DNA of 64,000 nt from JAAGZL01 sp050291725 (GTDB taxonomy: Bacteria; Pseudomonadota; Gammaproteobacteria; Chromatiales; Chromatiaceae): positions 62,001 to 126,000 of the forward strand of contig JBNKKH010000017.1 in NCBI GenBank assembly GCA_050291725.1. Reading direction: 5' to 3'. The translations under genes were made by a program, and so were the position numbers. Shown in pieces: positions 45,226 to 54,770 of this stretch (position 1 is its first letter; each line of letters opens with the position of its first letter). A model generated the notes under the pieces. The model did not search any database. It was given only the letters and a program-made list of their open reading frames with translations, and was not told the origin of the DNA.

Positions 45226-45843
45226 GTGGAGATAGCCTGCCTTGACCTTGAAGGGGTTCTAATCCCGGAAATCTGGATTAACTTTGCCGAGCGAACCGGA
45301 ATAGATGAGCTGCGGGCCACTACGCGCGATATCCCCGATTACGATGTATTAATGCGCCAGCGTCTCAGAATTCTTGAAGAGCACAAACTGGGGCTGCCAG
45401 ATATTCAGGAGGTAATCGATGGTATGGGACCACTTGAAGGGGCGCGCGAGTTTATCGACTGGCTGCGAGAGCGATTCCAGGTAGTGATACTTTCCGATAC
45501 ATTCTATGAGTTTGCCGCCCCCATGATGCGCCAGTTAGGCTACCCCACCCTGCTCTGCCACAAACTAAGCGTAGATGAGAATGGCTTTGTTACGGATTAC
45601 CACCTGCGTCAAAAAGATCCCAAGCGCCAATCAGTAAAGGCATTTAAATCCTTAAATTACCGCATTATTGCCGCTGGCGACTCATATAACGATACCACCA
45701 TGTTAGAAGAGGCTGATAGAGGCATCCTGTTCCGTCCCCCGCAAAATGTAATAGATGAATTCCCCCAATACCCAGTAGTAACCAACTACGACGATTTCCG
45801 CACTGAATTTATCGCGGCCAGCAATAGGGACCTGCAAATTTAG
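45226..45843 (+). CDS. thrH: ThrH-type phosphoserine phosphatase / homoserine phosphotransferase
   Basis: 205-residue HAD enzyme of the ThrH type: motif I CLDLEG (Asp7, Glu9), motif II SDT in VILSDTF and motif IV GDSYND. ThrH is known in Pseudomonas. The GTG start follows TAGGAG at 45213-45218. It may supply serine or allow a transfer to homoserine. Confidence 0.9.
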   Translation: MEIACLDLEGVLIPEIWINFAERTGIDELRATTRDIPDYDVLMRQRLRILEEHKLGLPDIQEVIDGMGPLEGAREFIDWLRERFQVVILSDTFYEFAAPMMRQLGYPTLLCHKLSVDENGFVTDYHLRQKDPKRQSVKAFKSLNYRIIAAGDSYNDTTMLEEADRGILFRPPQNVIDEFPQYPVVTNYDDFRTEFIAASNRDLQI

Positions 45844-46194
45844 AACTAGTCTCTATTAACAACATGATAATCCAGATATTTTGTTAAGCGGAATAATACT
45901 TAAAGCTAAAGTGTTAACCAAACCTGCCGATACACCCTTTCCTAGTAAAAGGGTTCTGCAACTGGAATGCAGATAATAAAATAGAGAGGGGCTTGGTGGC
46001 TTCAGAATATCTTTGTGGTCTATATTATCTATTAGGCATTGATAATTAACCTTGAGTATTTTGGGGAAAAACTAAAAAAACAGATATAGATTTCTACACC
46101 ATTCACTTGTTTATTAGTGGCTTACATAATAAACCTATGGTAAGTTCTACTTTTGATCGACTAAGTGATTGCTGGAATCAAGCCAGAGGTAGTT
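45844..46194. other. Intergenic region between thrH and rpfG
   Basis: About 350 bases without a gene. Two short hairpins lie in tandem: CCCTTT-N7-AAAGGG near 45935-45953 and TCTGCA-N7-TGCAGA at 45955-45973. Neither has a T tract. The rest is AT-rich and likely holds the rpfG promoter. Confidence 0.45.
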
Positions 46195-47253
46195 ATGTCG
46201 ACAGTACTAATACTGGATGACCAATCAGTCAGCCGCATGATTTTAGAGGAGCTGATTCAGTCTATAAGCGATGATATCCGCATAGAATCATTTGCAGATC
46301 CAGTAGTAGCTCTTGATTGGGCAAAACACAATCCACATGATCTGGTCATAACAGACTATAAAATGCCAAATATGGATGGCGTTGAGTTCACCCATTGGCT
46401 CCGCCAGATACCATCCTCCTCCGATGTGCCAGTTGTTGTCATCACATGCATGAATGAGAAAAGCGTACGCTATCGCGCCCTGGAGGCGGGGGCCACAGAC
46501 TTCCTCATAAAACCCTTTGATCACTATGAATGTAAAGCCAGATGCCGCAATCTTCTAAAATTGCGCAAACAGCAGGCATTGATTAAAGATCACGCACAAT
46601 TGCTAGAACTGGAAATAAGCCAAAAAACAGCAGATATAGAACAGAGAGAAAAAGAGACTCTACTGCGTCTGGCGCGCGCAGGGGAATACCGTGATGAAGA
46701 GACTGGGGTGCATGTTACTAGAATGTCCAAATATGCAACCATTATTGCGGAAGAGCTAGGTTTCAACGACTCCAAATGCAATACCATGAGGCATGCCGCA
46801 CCAATGCATGACATTGGAAAGATTGGCATTCCAGATAATATTCTTTTGAAACCAGGAAAACTCACACCAGAAGAGATGCAGGTCATTCAGACCCACACCA
46901 TTATAGGGTATGAAATACTTAGAGATAGCCCGTCAGATTACTTGCAAACAGGTGCAATCATTGCCCAATCCCACCATGAGAGATATGATGGCACCGGATA
47001 TCCGCATAATTTATACGGTAAAGAGATCCCTATCGAGGCAAGAATTGTAGCAGTGGCAGACGTTTTCGACGCTCTTCTATCGGAGCGCCCCTACAAAAAG
47101 GCCTGGGACGTGTATAAAGCAATGGATTACATTAGAGAACAGAGAGGGAAACACATGGACCCAGACTGCGTTGATGCATTCTTCAGCCGTATATCCGATA
47201 TACTTAAAATTCACAATCAGTGGCCCGATCAGCCACGGCAGCTAGGGAACTAA
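46195..47253 (+). CDS. rpfG: RpfG-type response regulator with HD-GYP domain
   Basis: 352 residues: REC (about 1-120) with phospho-acceptor Asp in VITDYKMPNMDG, then HD-GYP (about 165-340) with intact HDIGKIGIP and HHERYDGTGYP. In DSF systems RpfC phosphorylates RpfG, which then degrades c-di-GMP. Start 46195 is chosen because AGAGGT lies just upstream and the REC domain begins directly. Ten more codons upstream add nothing recognisable. It opens a plus-strand series of three genes. Confidence 0.92.
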   Translation: MSTVLILDDQSVSRMILEELIQSISDDIRIESFADPVVALDWAKHNPHDLVITDYKMPNMDGVEFTHWLRQIPSSSDVPVVVITCMNEKSVRYRALEAGATDFLIKPFDHYECKARCRNLLKLRKQQALIKDHAQLLELEISQKTADIEQREKETLLRLARAGEYRDEETGVHVTRMSKYATIIAEELGFNDSKCNTMRHAAPMHDIGKIGIPDNILLKPGKLTPEEMQVIQTHTIIGYEILRDSPSDYLQTGAIIAQSHHERYDGTGYPHNLYGKEIPIEARIVAVADVFDALLSERPYKKAWDVYKAMDYIREQRGKHMDPDCVDAFFSRISDILKIHNQWPDQPRQLGN

Positions 47254-47321
47254 TATTTAATAGTTCCCTCAATGCGGAAACTGAAAAGTTACAATTTTCG
47301 TAAATTGATACAATCACTCCT

Positions 47322-49127
47322 ATGATTCTAAGGCATTCAGGCAACTGGGTAAGAGTTGTTATAGCATTTGTTTTCTTACTGGTCATACCTTGGTTGAGCA
47401 GTGATCCCTTCTATTTCTCAATTTCTAATCCACTCTTAGCAACAGTTATTGGTTACGTTCTGTTTACTGTAGCCTTAGTAATCCTACATAGCAGGGAAAT
47501 TATTACCAATATACAGCACAACTGTTTAACACTATTAGCTGATATATCTGGAATAACATTACTGCTGATTATTGGAGAGAGTGCCGCCTCTCCATTATGT
47601 GCAGCTTATTACTTATTTATCATACACAACGGAATCAACTCCAATACTCGACAACTACTGATAAGTAGTTTTCTTGCTGTATCTAGTTTTACCACGGTGC
47701 TCTACCTAAGTAGTTACTGGAACTCTCATTTGGAGTTGGGCGTTGGTTTGATTTCAGGGCTAACATTTATCTCCCTAATACTTTTTAGAGAGATCACAAA
47801 CAACTCTAACAACAACCACATCGTTCAGGAAGAAACAGTTAAACCTACACTTAAGGATAAACACAGCAGCCTAAACGTACTATTTATCACGAACGACACT
47901 CATGATAGGCACATGCTCCTAAGTTATATTGACTCCTGGGGTATTACTATAGAAACGAGCAACAGTTCTTTACGTGCATTTGCTGAACTTGCAAACAGTG
48001 CTGAGAGTGAAAACAGATTTACCACAGTTATTGTCGATGCACTTAATCTGGACATGGATCCGATACAGCTTGCAACATATATTAAACTAGATAACGCGTT
48101 ATCAAAAATCCATCTTATTCACATATCTCCTGAATACTCTACTGATCATGAAACACGGCTTATGGATGCCGGCTACTCAACATTACTGAAAACACCAATT
48201 GATAAAACTATACTCTTTGATGCTTTGCATACCCATAATGAACAATTGGCTAAGGGTAAGAATATAACTAAGCTAATCAGTCATTACGCAAGCAAAGCAA
48301 GCTTCAGGCAACCGTTAGACATATTGCTGGCAATAGCAGATACGACAGAGCAACAGCAGTTTCGTACTAACTTAGAAAATAACGGACAAAGAGTTTATGC
48401 AGTAAACAGTGGCTCCCAGACACTCGATGCGTTAAACACCCATCAATTCGACATAATTATTCTCGACTTTAATATGCCTGACATGGGAGGCAATGAGATA
48501 ATAAACCTTTACTACTACACGTATCTAAATGAAGAGTGGATACCATTTATCGCACTGGTTGATGCAGCTAGCCCGGAAGTTTTATCTCAATGCAGAGACG
48601 CTGAAGTAAACGCAATTCTAGTAAGACCAGTAGAGGAAAATGAACTATTAATTACCGTAGCAGATATTGCATCATCTAGAACTAAACGCGCGGAAAATAT
48701 AGACAAACACTGGCAACCGCCTTACATACATGAAACACAAATAAGAGATGGCAATGACCAAATACTTAATACCAAGACACTAACTCAGATAGAACAACTT
48801 TCATCCAGCAATAATTTTCTTGAACAACTTGCTGCCAATTTCAATCAAGATATGGATGTATTAATAGAAGGAATAGAGAAAGCCATAGACAACAATTGCT
48901 TCACTGACTACAAAGACTTAATCTATGCTCTAAAAGACAGCTCTTGCAATTTAGGGGCAGATGCACTCCACAAACTTAGCTTAATTGCCTTGCAAATAAA
49001 TCAAAGGGAATTTCAAGGACAAGCAACAACAATACTTGAAGACATAAAAGAAACCCTGTCAAAAACCAAATATGCCTTACATAACCATGCGCTCAAACAA
49101 AAGAGCTCCGCTACAGATAACGATTAA
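47322..49127 (+). CDS. Kinase-less RpfC-type sensor with two receiver domains and a degenerate Hpt
   Basis: 601 residues. The N-terminal membrane region (about 10-160) aligns with the RpfC DSF-sensor domain, including ASPLCAAYYL and SSYWNSHLELGVGL. No HisKA or HATPase is present. Two receiver-like domains follow: the first (about 185-300) resembles the degenerate receiver of the neighbouring RpfC; the second has Asp382 in ILDFNMPDMGG but Arg replaces the conserved Lys (ILVRPV). The C-terminal Hpt-like domain has Tyr535 in the place of the phospho-His (IYALKDSS). It looks like an RpfC duplicate that lost catalysis. It may bind signal and act as a decoy or adaptor. No ribosome site is seen before the ATG. 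Confidence 0.8.
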   Translation: MILRHSGNWVRVVIAFVFLLVIPWLSSDPFYFSISNPLLATVIGYVLFTVALVILHSREIITNIQHNCLTLLADISGITLLLIIGESAASPLCAAYYLFIIHNGINSNTRQLLISSFLAVSSFTTVLYLSSYWNSHLELGVGLISGLTFISLILFREITNNSNNNHIVQEETVKPTLKDKHSSLNVLFITNDTHDRHMLLSYIDSWGITIETSNSSLRAFAELANSAESENRFTTVIVDALNLDMDPIQLATYIKLDNALSKIHLIHISPEYSTDHETRLMDAGYSTLLKTPIDKTILFDALHTHNEQLAKGKNITKLISHYASKASFRQPLDILLAIADTTEQQQFRTNLENNGQRVYAVNSGSQTLDALNTHQFDIIILDFNMPDMGGNEIINLYYYTYLNEEWIPFIALVDAASPEVLSQCRDAEVNAILVRPVEENELLITVADIASSRTKRAENIDKHWQPPYIHETQIRDGNDQILNTKTLTQIEQLSSSNNFLEQLAANFNQDMDVLIEGIEKAIDNNCFTDYKDLIYALKDSSCNLGADALHKLSLIALQINQREFQGQATTILEDIKETLSKTKYALHNHALKQKSSATDND

Positions 49128-49144
49128 CGGCTACCGGAAGAACC

Positions 49145-50671
49145 ATGTCCACTCTTAAAGTGGTACTTATCAAGCCAAGTAAGTATGGCATTGACGGCTA
49201 TGTTGAGCGTTTCAAGACCGGGTATATGCCAAATGCAACTCTATATCACATTGCAGGCCTGACTCCCCCTCTAATAAACTCTGTTAAAGTTAATATTCAC
49301 ACCATTGATGAATATGTCCGAGATGACCTTGATTACCTAAAGCTCTTACATGCAGACACTGACAAAAATTGCACTACTCTGGTAGCAATAGTCGGGGTCC
49401 AGTCCCATCAGTTCCACAGAGCCTTAGATCTAGCTGCTTATGCTCATAGCAACGGCGTACAACACTGTATTATTGGCGGGCCTCACCCAATGACCTGTGA
49501 TACAACCCAATTCCAGAATCGTGGAATTAGTTTTGCTTTAGCTGAAGCAGAAGTAATTTGGGATGAAATTTTAAATGATGCATTAAGTGGGGAGTTAAAG
49601 CCTGTATATGGATCAGAAGGACGCTGGGCTTCAGTTTTAGATGGACCTATTGTAAACCCACCTGAACAGCAAGAACTTTCTCGTTATCTAACGCCGATGC
49701 TCGGCCTATACCCTGTTAGGGGATGCCCATATAACTGTAATTATTGCTCAGTCATTAAAATCTCAGGCCAGCAAGTCCGAAGCACACCTATTCATCACAC
49801 AATTGAAAGTCTTAAAAGGGCAAAAAGCGCTGGCATACAATTCATTATGTTCGTATCCGACAACTTTAATAAATACCCTGAGGCAAACACTCTCCTTGAA
49901 GAGATGATCGCAAACAATATTGATATTCCATTCCTTTGTCAGTGTGACGCACAGATAGCGCGTCAACCAGAATTCATCAAATTATTAGGCAAGGCAGGAT
50001 GCTATGAAATATTTATTGGCGTTGAATCTTTTGACAAAACAACCCTCAAAGAAGTTCAAAAATACCATAACCAGCCAGATAGCTACGCGAGAATAATTGA
50101 CAATTGCAATAAAGCAAACATCAATTCACATTTCTCGAATATTATTGGATTCCCAAATGACACTAAAGATAAGATCCACAAACAACTAGGTACAATTAAA
50201 GCCCTTAGCCCTACAGTTGCTTCATTTTACGTTTTAACCCCGATACCTGGGACAGAGCAATATGCCGAATATAAATCAAACAATTTATTGTTAGAAAATA
50301 ATCTAGATAGATATGATGCCACTTATCTCACATGGAAGCATCCAAGTATCACACAATCCGAAATGGTAACACTGATGCTTCGATGTTACATAGATTTTTT
50401 TACCGCATCATTAAAACAAGGCAAGCTATCTGAAAGAAACAAAATTACTGCTTTAGCTTTTAGACAATTTGCAAAACTAGGAATGCACCCAATGTCTGGC
50501 GGATCAATAAGAAAAGATATAGATCACATAAATGATTACCTAGATTTAAGAGAAAGAATGTTTGACATACAACTAGCGCCACTACCAAACAATCTACAAC
50601 TTTCAAAAATAGATATAGCTATGAATGAAGAAAAAAAATGGACAAAATCAGTTATTAACCAAATGACTTAA
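49145..50671 (+). CDS. Cobalamin-binding-type radical SAM protein
   Basis: 508 residues. An N-terminal Rossmann region (about 1-150, with IIGGPHPMT) is the B12-binding domain of this superfamily. The radical SAM core begins at the Cys194-x3-Cys198-x2-Cys201 cluster motif (GCPYNCNYC) and includes IFIGVES. A C-terminal helical region of unknown role follows. Such proteins often methylate inactive carbon centres; other reactions are known. It follows the sensor gene by 17 bp and overlaps the convergent ketosynthase gene by 17 bp. Substrate unknown. Context suggests an acyl or signal-related substrate. Confidence 0.85.
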   Translation: MSTLKVVLIKPSKYGIDGYVERFKTGYMPNATLYHIAGLTPPLINSVKVNIHTIDEYVRDDLDYLKLLHADTDKNCTTLVAIVGVQSHQFHRALDLAAYAHSNGVQHCIIGGPHPMTCDTTQFQNRGISFALAEAEVIWDEILNDALSGELKPVYGSEGRWASVLDGPIVNPPEQQELSRYLTPMLGLYPVRGCPYNCNYCSVIKISGQQVRSTPIHHTIESLKRAKSAGIQFIMFVSDNFNKYPEANTLLEEMIANNIDIPFLCQCDAQIARQPEFIKLLGKAGCYEIFIGVESFDKTTLKEVQKYHNQPDSYARIIDNCNKANINSHFSNIIGFPNDTKDKIHKQLGTIKALSPTVASFYVLTPIPGTEQYAEYKSNNLLLENNLDRYDATYLTWKHPSITQSEMVTLMLRCYIDFFTASLKQGKLSERNKITALAFRQFAKLGMHPMSGGSIRKDIDHINDYLDLRERMFDIQLAPLPNNLQLSKIDIAMNEEKKWTKSVINQMT

Positions 50672-51863
50672 CAACCAGAACAGCATTAAGCCCACCAAAT
50701 GCAAAAGAGTTAGAAAGAGCAGTATTAATATTCATCTCTCTTGCTATGTTTGGCACATAATCTAAATTACAATTCTCTCCAGGCTTATTGAAGTTCATAG
50801 TGGGAGGAACCACTCCATCCTTGATTGCCTTAACGGTAGCGACCAACTCTAAACCAGCAGCAGCACCCAACGTATGGCCGTGCATAGATTTCGTGGATGA
50901 TACTGCTAAATTTTCTGCATATTCACCAAATACTTTATTTACAGCAGTAGTTTCTGCTACATCATTTGCCTGGGTTCCGGTGCCATGAGCGTTTATATAA
51001 TCAACATCCGATGGGTTAACTTGAGCAGAACTCAATGCCGAACTGATAGCCTGCGAAATCCCATCTACAGATGGCGCGGTTACATGCACTGCATCTGATG
51101 ACATCCCATAACCAGACAGTTCAGCATAAATATCTACACCGCGTTTCGTGGCATGTTCCAGCGACTCTAAAACAACTACACCAGCACCCTCACCCAGAAC
51201 CAACCCAGTTCTATCATCAGAAAACGGTCTACAGGTATCTTTAGATAAAGCCCTTAATCCTTCAAAAGATTTAATAAGGACTAGGGAGAGAGGAGCCTCA
51301 GATCCACCTGCGATTGCCACATCAACCAAGCCACTCTGAATCATCATCTGGGCTTGAATAATTGCATGGGCGGCAGATGAGCATGCACTACAAACAGCAA
51401 ATACAGGACCATTTATACCGAACTGAATACTGACCTGGCTAACTGCTGCACTTGGCATTCCTTTAGGCGCTGTCAGTGGATGAACACGGTGTTTACCCTT
51501 CTCATACAAGGAGCAATACGACTCCTCATAAGTATGCTCTGCACCCAGACAGGTACCTAATACAGCTGCTGCTGATTGTAGTTCATCCTGTCCTAGAGAG
51601 GCATCAGCTATTGCTTCCTTGCAAGCAACAAAGGCAAATTGGGAAAATTTATCAAATAGAGGAATCTGTTCAGACGAAATATGGTCCAACGGATTAAACC
51701 CAGTTACTTCAGCGCCTATCTTAGTATTTAGTCGATCTGTCGATATATTAGATAATTGACTTATTCCAGAACGCCCACTGCGCAATCCATCCCAGAACTC
51801 ATCTGTATTGTGACCTAATGAAGAGATTGAACCTAAGCCGGTAATTACTACCCTTCTAAACAT
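50655..51863 (-). CDS. Beta-ketoacyl-ACP synthase II-type enzyme (FabF-like)
   Basis: 402 residues of the FabF/KAS II type. Complete catalytic triad: Cys161 (VCSACSSA), His293 (NAHGTG) and His330 (SMHGH). It follows the acyl carrier protein gene by 14 bp, so the two are cotranscribed. Extra KAS-ACP pairs outside the fab locus usually serve specialised acyl products. It sits beside rpfC and rpfF, so supply or elongation of a DSF precursor is a reasonable inference. Confidence 0.92.
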   Translation of the reverse strand: MFRRVVITGLGSISSLGHNTDEFWDGLRSGRSGISQLSNISTDRLNTKIGAEVTGFNPLDHISSEQIPLFDKFSQFAFVACKEAIADASLGQDELQSAAAVLGTCLGAEHTYEESYCSLYEKGKHRVHPLTAPKGMPSAAVSQVSIQFGINGPVFAVCSACSSAAHAIIQAQMMIQSGLVDVAIAGGSEAPLSLVLIKSFEGLRALSKDTCRPFSDDRTGLVLGEGAGVVVLESLEHATKRGVDIYAELSGYGMSSDAVHVTAPSVDGISQAISSALSSAQVNPSDVDYINAHGTGTQANDVAETTAVNKVFGEYAENLAVSSTKSMHGHTLGAAAGLELVATVKAIKDGVVPPTMNFNKPGENCNLDYVPNIAREMNINTALSNSFAFGGLNAVLVVKSFG

Positions 51864-51877
51864 ATCTGTACTTTTAG

Positions 51878-52114
51878 TTAGTTAACAAGCTCAGAAATAC
51901 AGTTCTTTATATCGTTAACTGTCTCGAAATTTTCAAGTACATCTCCCGGCACCTCAATATCAAACTCCTCTTCAATCTCATAGACAATAGTGATCGCATC
52001 CAACGAAGTTATGCCTAATTCAGTCATGGACGATCCTTCTGAAATATTATCCACCTCAATGTGCTTCTGTTTGGCAATTGCAGTAACAATTGAATTTAGT
52101 ATGTGATCATTCAT
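51878..52114 (-). CDS. Dedicated acyl carrier protein
   Basis: 78 residues, four-helix acidic ACP. The phosphopantetheine Ser is Ser37 in ITSLDAI; the residue before it is Thr and not the usual Asp (DSL). Not the housekeeping AcpP, which would lie in the fab cluster. Diverges from rpfC with only 88 bp between starts. Confidence 0.9.
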   Translation of the reverse strand: MNDHILNSIVTAIAKQKHIEVDNISEGSSMTELGITSLDAITIVYEIEEEFDIEVPGDVLENFETVNDIKNCISELVN

Positions 52115-52185
52115 TTATATTTCTACCGTCCTGTACAACCGCGATTTTTCTCAAACACAACACGATACAATTACCGTTAAATTGT

Positions 52186-52199
52186 AGTATAATTATACT
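52186..52199. promoter_or_regulatory. Palindromic divergent -10 element between the ACP gene and rpfC
   Basis: A perfect 14-bp palindrome, AGTATAATTATACT, gives TATAAT on both strands. For rpfC it lies only 9 bp before the ATG, so a very short or leaderless transcript would result. On the minus strand it leaves a leader of about 70 nt for the ACP gene. Candidate only; the -35 elements are weak. Confidence 0.4.
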
Positions 52200-52202
52200 G
52201 TT

Positions 52203-54770
52203 ATGATAACAATCATATCTAATTTAATACAAAACTACGCTAACTTTTTATCTAGCATCTTTATGCGCCTAAAGGGACGCGAGGATAGTGAGCACGAACA
52301 AGCAATTGTGCGCATTACCATAATTCTTGCGTCATTAACTTATGCGTGGTTCTCAGTACATGAGAGTATCTCATTTAGCACATTCTGGGTAATATTTTCG
52401 TATTGCGTTGTTATTTTCTCTTTTAGTATTTTTTTCGCGATACTTATTAATCCTAAAGTATCTATCAGCAGGAGAGTTATTTCTCTATTTGCTGATATTG
52501 GAATGATAAGCACCTACATTGCGGCAACAGGGGGAGATGGTGCCCCATGGTGGCCAGTCTATCTTTGGGCCATATTAGGATATGGCTTCAGATACGGAGA
52601 AAAGTACCTCTACCTTGCATCAGCATTTGGTTTTTTATGTTTTGGAACTATTTTATTATCTAGTGAGTACTGGCAATCACATACCGCGCTTGGAATAGGC
52701 CTTCTAATATCTCTACTAGCCATACCTGCTTATGTTTCAACTCTATTGAGACAACTTACAGAAACCATGAGACACCTAACAGAAGCTCAAAAGAGTGCCG
52801 AAGAAGCAAACCGCGCCAAAAGTGATTTCTTAGCCAGGATGAGTCACGAAATACGCACCCCTCTCAACGGGATTATAGGAACCAGCGAACTTCTACAAAC
52901 ATGCAAACTAGGAAGAGAGCAGAAAGAGTACGCAGATACGATATATACATCAGGCAATGCCCTACTCCATCTTATTGAGGATATTCTGGATATTTCTAAG
53001 ATAGAAGCTGGCAAGCTGACAATTGAACATACCAATTTCGACCTACACAACCTACTCCACACAACAGTTGGAACATTTTCGCACAGAGCGGAAAGCAAAG
53101 GTCTAGTTTTATCTTGTCAGATTGGCCTTGATACACCGTATAACCTTATTGGTGATCCTTACCATTTCAGACAGATACTTAATAACCTGATAGGTAACGC
53201 CATCAAATTTACAGAAAATGGGTCTGTTGAAATACGCTGCCATGTAAAGCGCAATGAAGAGGATAAAGTACTAATCCGTTTTGAAGTTGTAGATACAGGA
53301 ATTGGTATACCAGAAGAGCTGCAGGAACACATATTTGAGGAATTCTCCCAGGCTGACGAAAGCACTACTAGGCGTTTCGGCGGAACAGGGCTAGGTACGG
53401 CAATAACTAAGCAACTTATTGAATCAATGGGAGGGCGTATCGGGCTACAAAGTACGCCAAACATAGGCTCCACATTTTGGTTCGATATTGAATTTGATCG
53501 CCAGTTGGAGTCTCCTAGCGATTTAGATTCCGCAATAATACAAGATTGTAAAGTACTTAGACTGGTTCAAGATAGCGAAATCAAAACCAGCATCTCCGCC
53601 GCCCTGAATGGATGGAGCATCTCTTTTCAAAATTCAACCAATATACGAGATGCGATAAAACTATTAATGGATGCAGCATCTCACAACTCACCTTTTGAAG
53701 TGCTTATATTAGATGAAATACCTCTGAATGATGACATATGCAATTTCATCGAATCTCTAGAAAATGAACTATATCTACCAAACATCACCGTACTTATCGC
53801 ACAAAAGCAAGGGCAACCGGCACCATCGTCATCAATTAAATACGATCAGCTATATGTATTCACAGCCCCTCTGGATAAAGCCACTCTGTTTAATGCTCTG
53901 CATGCGTCCCATGCATCGCAATATGAAGATGACGACATAATTAATCTAAGTGAACATTTTATTGGTGAACACCTAAATCAAAGAAAATACAATATTCTCG
54001 TGGCCGAAGATAATTCAGTAAACCGCATGGTTATAGGCCGAATCCTTGAGCGCAAGGGACATACCCACAAGTTAGTAAATAATGGAGAAGAACTACTTGA
54101 GACTTTAGAGAAAGAGGAGTTCGACCTAGTGATTACAGATATGCATATGCCGGTAGTAAACGGTATTGAAGCATATAAGATGTATCGTTTTGCTCATGCC
54201 AGCGCAGAAACAGTGCCATTTATAATGTTGACTGCAAATGCCACCCTTGAGGCCCGCATGGAGTGTAGAGATGCAGGTATAAAGCACTTCCTGACAAAAC
54301 CAGTATCATCTCAAAAGTTAGCGGACAGCATTTCCCAAGCAATGGCTAATCACACCCAGCGCAGTGCTTCCAGCAAAAACAAAGAAACAGACGCCAGGAA
54401 AAATAATTCATCCATCATTGACCGCAATGTACTTGATGAGGTCGTTAGCTTATCTGAAGGCGATGATTTCAAGATCAAGCTATTCAAAAATTTTGAGCAG
54501 GACAGCGAACAACTACTTCAAGGCATGGAAGAAGCCATTAAGTGCGGTGACTACAGCCACTTTAAAGATCTTGCCCATGCCCTAAAGGGATCAGCATCAC
54601 ATCTTGGACTTATCGAGCTGGCAAATGCAGCTTCAGCTGCAGAGTTCATATCAGACCAGGATATTAATACCAATGGCCCAGTTCACCTGGGCAATATACT
54701 TCAAGCATTCACGCGCGCCAAATCTCTCCTGGCTAAAGAGATCAAATTGAAAAAGCCCGTGAACGACTAG
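52203..54770 (+). CDS. rpfC: RpfC-type hybrid sensor histidine kinase (DSF receptor)
   Basis: 855 residues. The RpfC-type membrane sensor begins with the signature REDSEHEQ (26-33) followed by about five helices to residue 180. HisKA has phospho-His215 in MSHEIRTPLNG; the HATPase has its N box (LIGNAIKFTENG) and GTGLGTA. A degenerate receiver (about 450-560) is followed by a true receiver with Asp646 (ITDMHMPVVNG) and an Hpt with His792 (LAHALKGSASHLG). This is the full RpfC relay. The stop overlaps the convergent rpfF stop by four bases. An alternative start at codon 21 would cut the first residues before REDSEH. Confidence 0.93.
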   Translation: MITIISNLIQNYANFLSSIFMRLKGREDSEHEQAIVRITIILASLTYAWFSVHESISFSTFWVIFSYCVVIFSFSIFFAILINPKVSISRRVISLFADIGMISTYIAATGGDGAPWWPVYLWAILGYGFRYGEKYLYLASAFGFLCFGTILLSSEYWQSHTALGIGLLISLLAIPAYVSTLLRQLTETMRHLTEAQKSAEEANRAKSDFLARMSHEIRTPLNGIIGTSELLQTCKLGREQKEYADTIYTSGNALLHLIEDILDISKIEAGKLTIEHTNFDLHNLLHTTVGTFSHRAESKGLVLSCQIGLDTPYNLIGDPYHFRQILNNLIGNAIKFTENGSVEIRCHVKRNEEDKVLIRFEVVDTGIGIPEELQEHIFEEFSQADESTTRRFGGTGLGTAITKQLIESMGGRIGLQSTPNIGSTFWFDIEFDRQLESPSDLDSAIIQDCKVLRLVQDSEIKTSISAALNGWSISFQNSTNIRDAIKLLMDAASHNSPFEVLILDEIPLNDDICNFIESLENELYLPNITVLIAQKQGQPAPSSSIKYDQLYVFTAPLDKATLFNALHASHASQYEDDDIINLSEHFIGEHLNQRKYNILVAEDNSVNRMVIGRILERKGHTHKLVNNGEELLETLEKEEFDLVITDMHMPVVNGIEAYKMYRFAHASAETVPFIMLTANATLEARMECRDAGIKHFLTKPVSSQKLADSISQAMANHTQRSASSKNKETDARKNNSSIIDRNVLDEVVSLSEGDDFKIKLFKNFEQDSEQLLQGMEEAIKCGDYSHFKDLAHALKGSASHLGLIELANAASAAEFISDQDINTNGPVHLGNILQAFTRAKSLLAKEIKLKKPVND

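Noticed and set aside
52203..54770. Generic BarA-type hybrid kinase
   Set aside because: The membrane sensor carries the RpfC signature and rpfF and rpfG are close, so RpfC is the better call.
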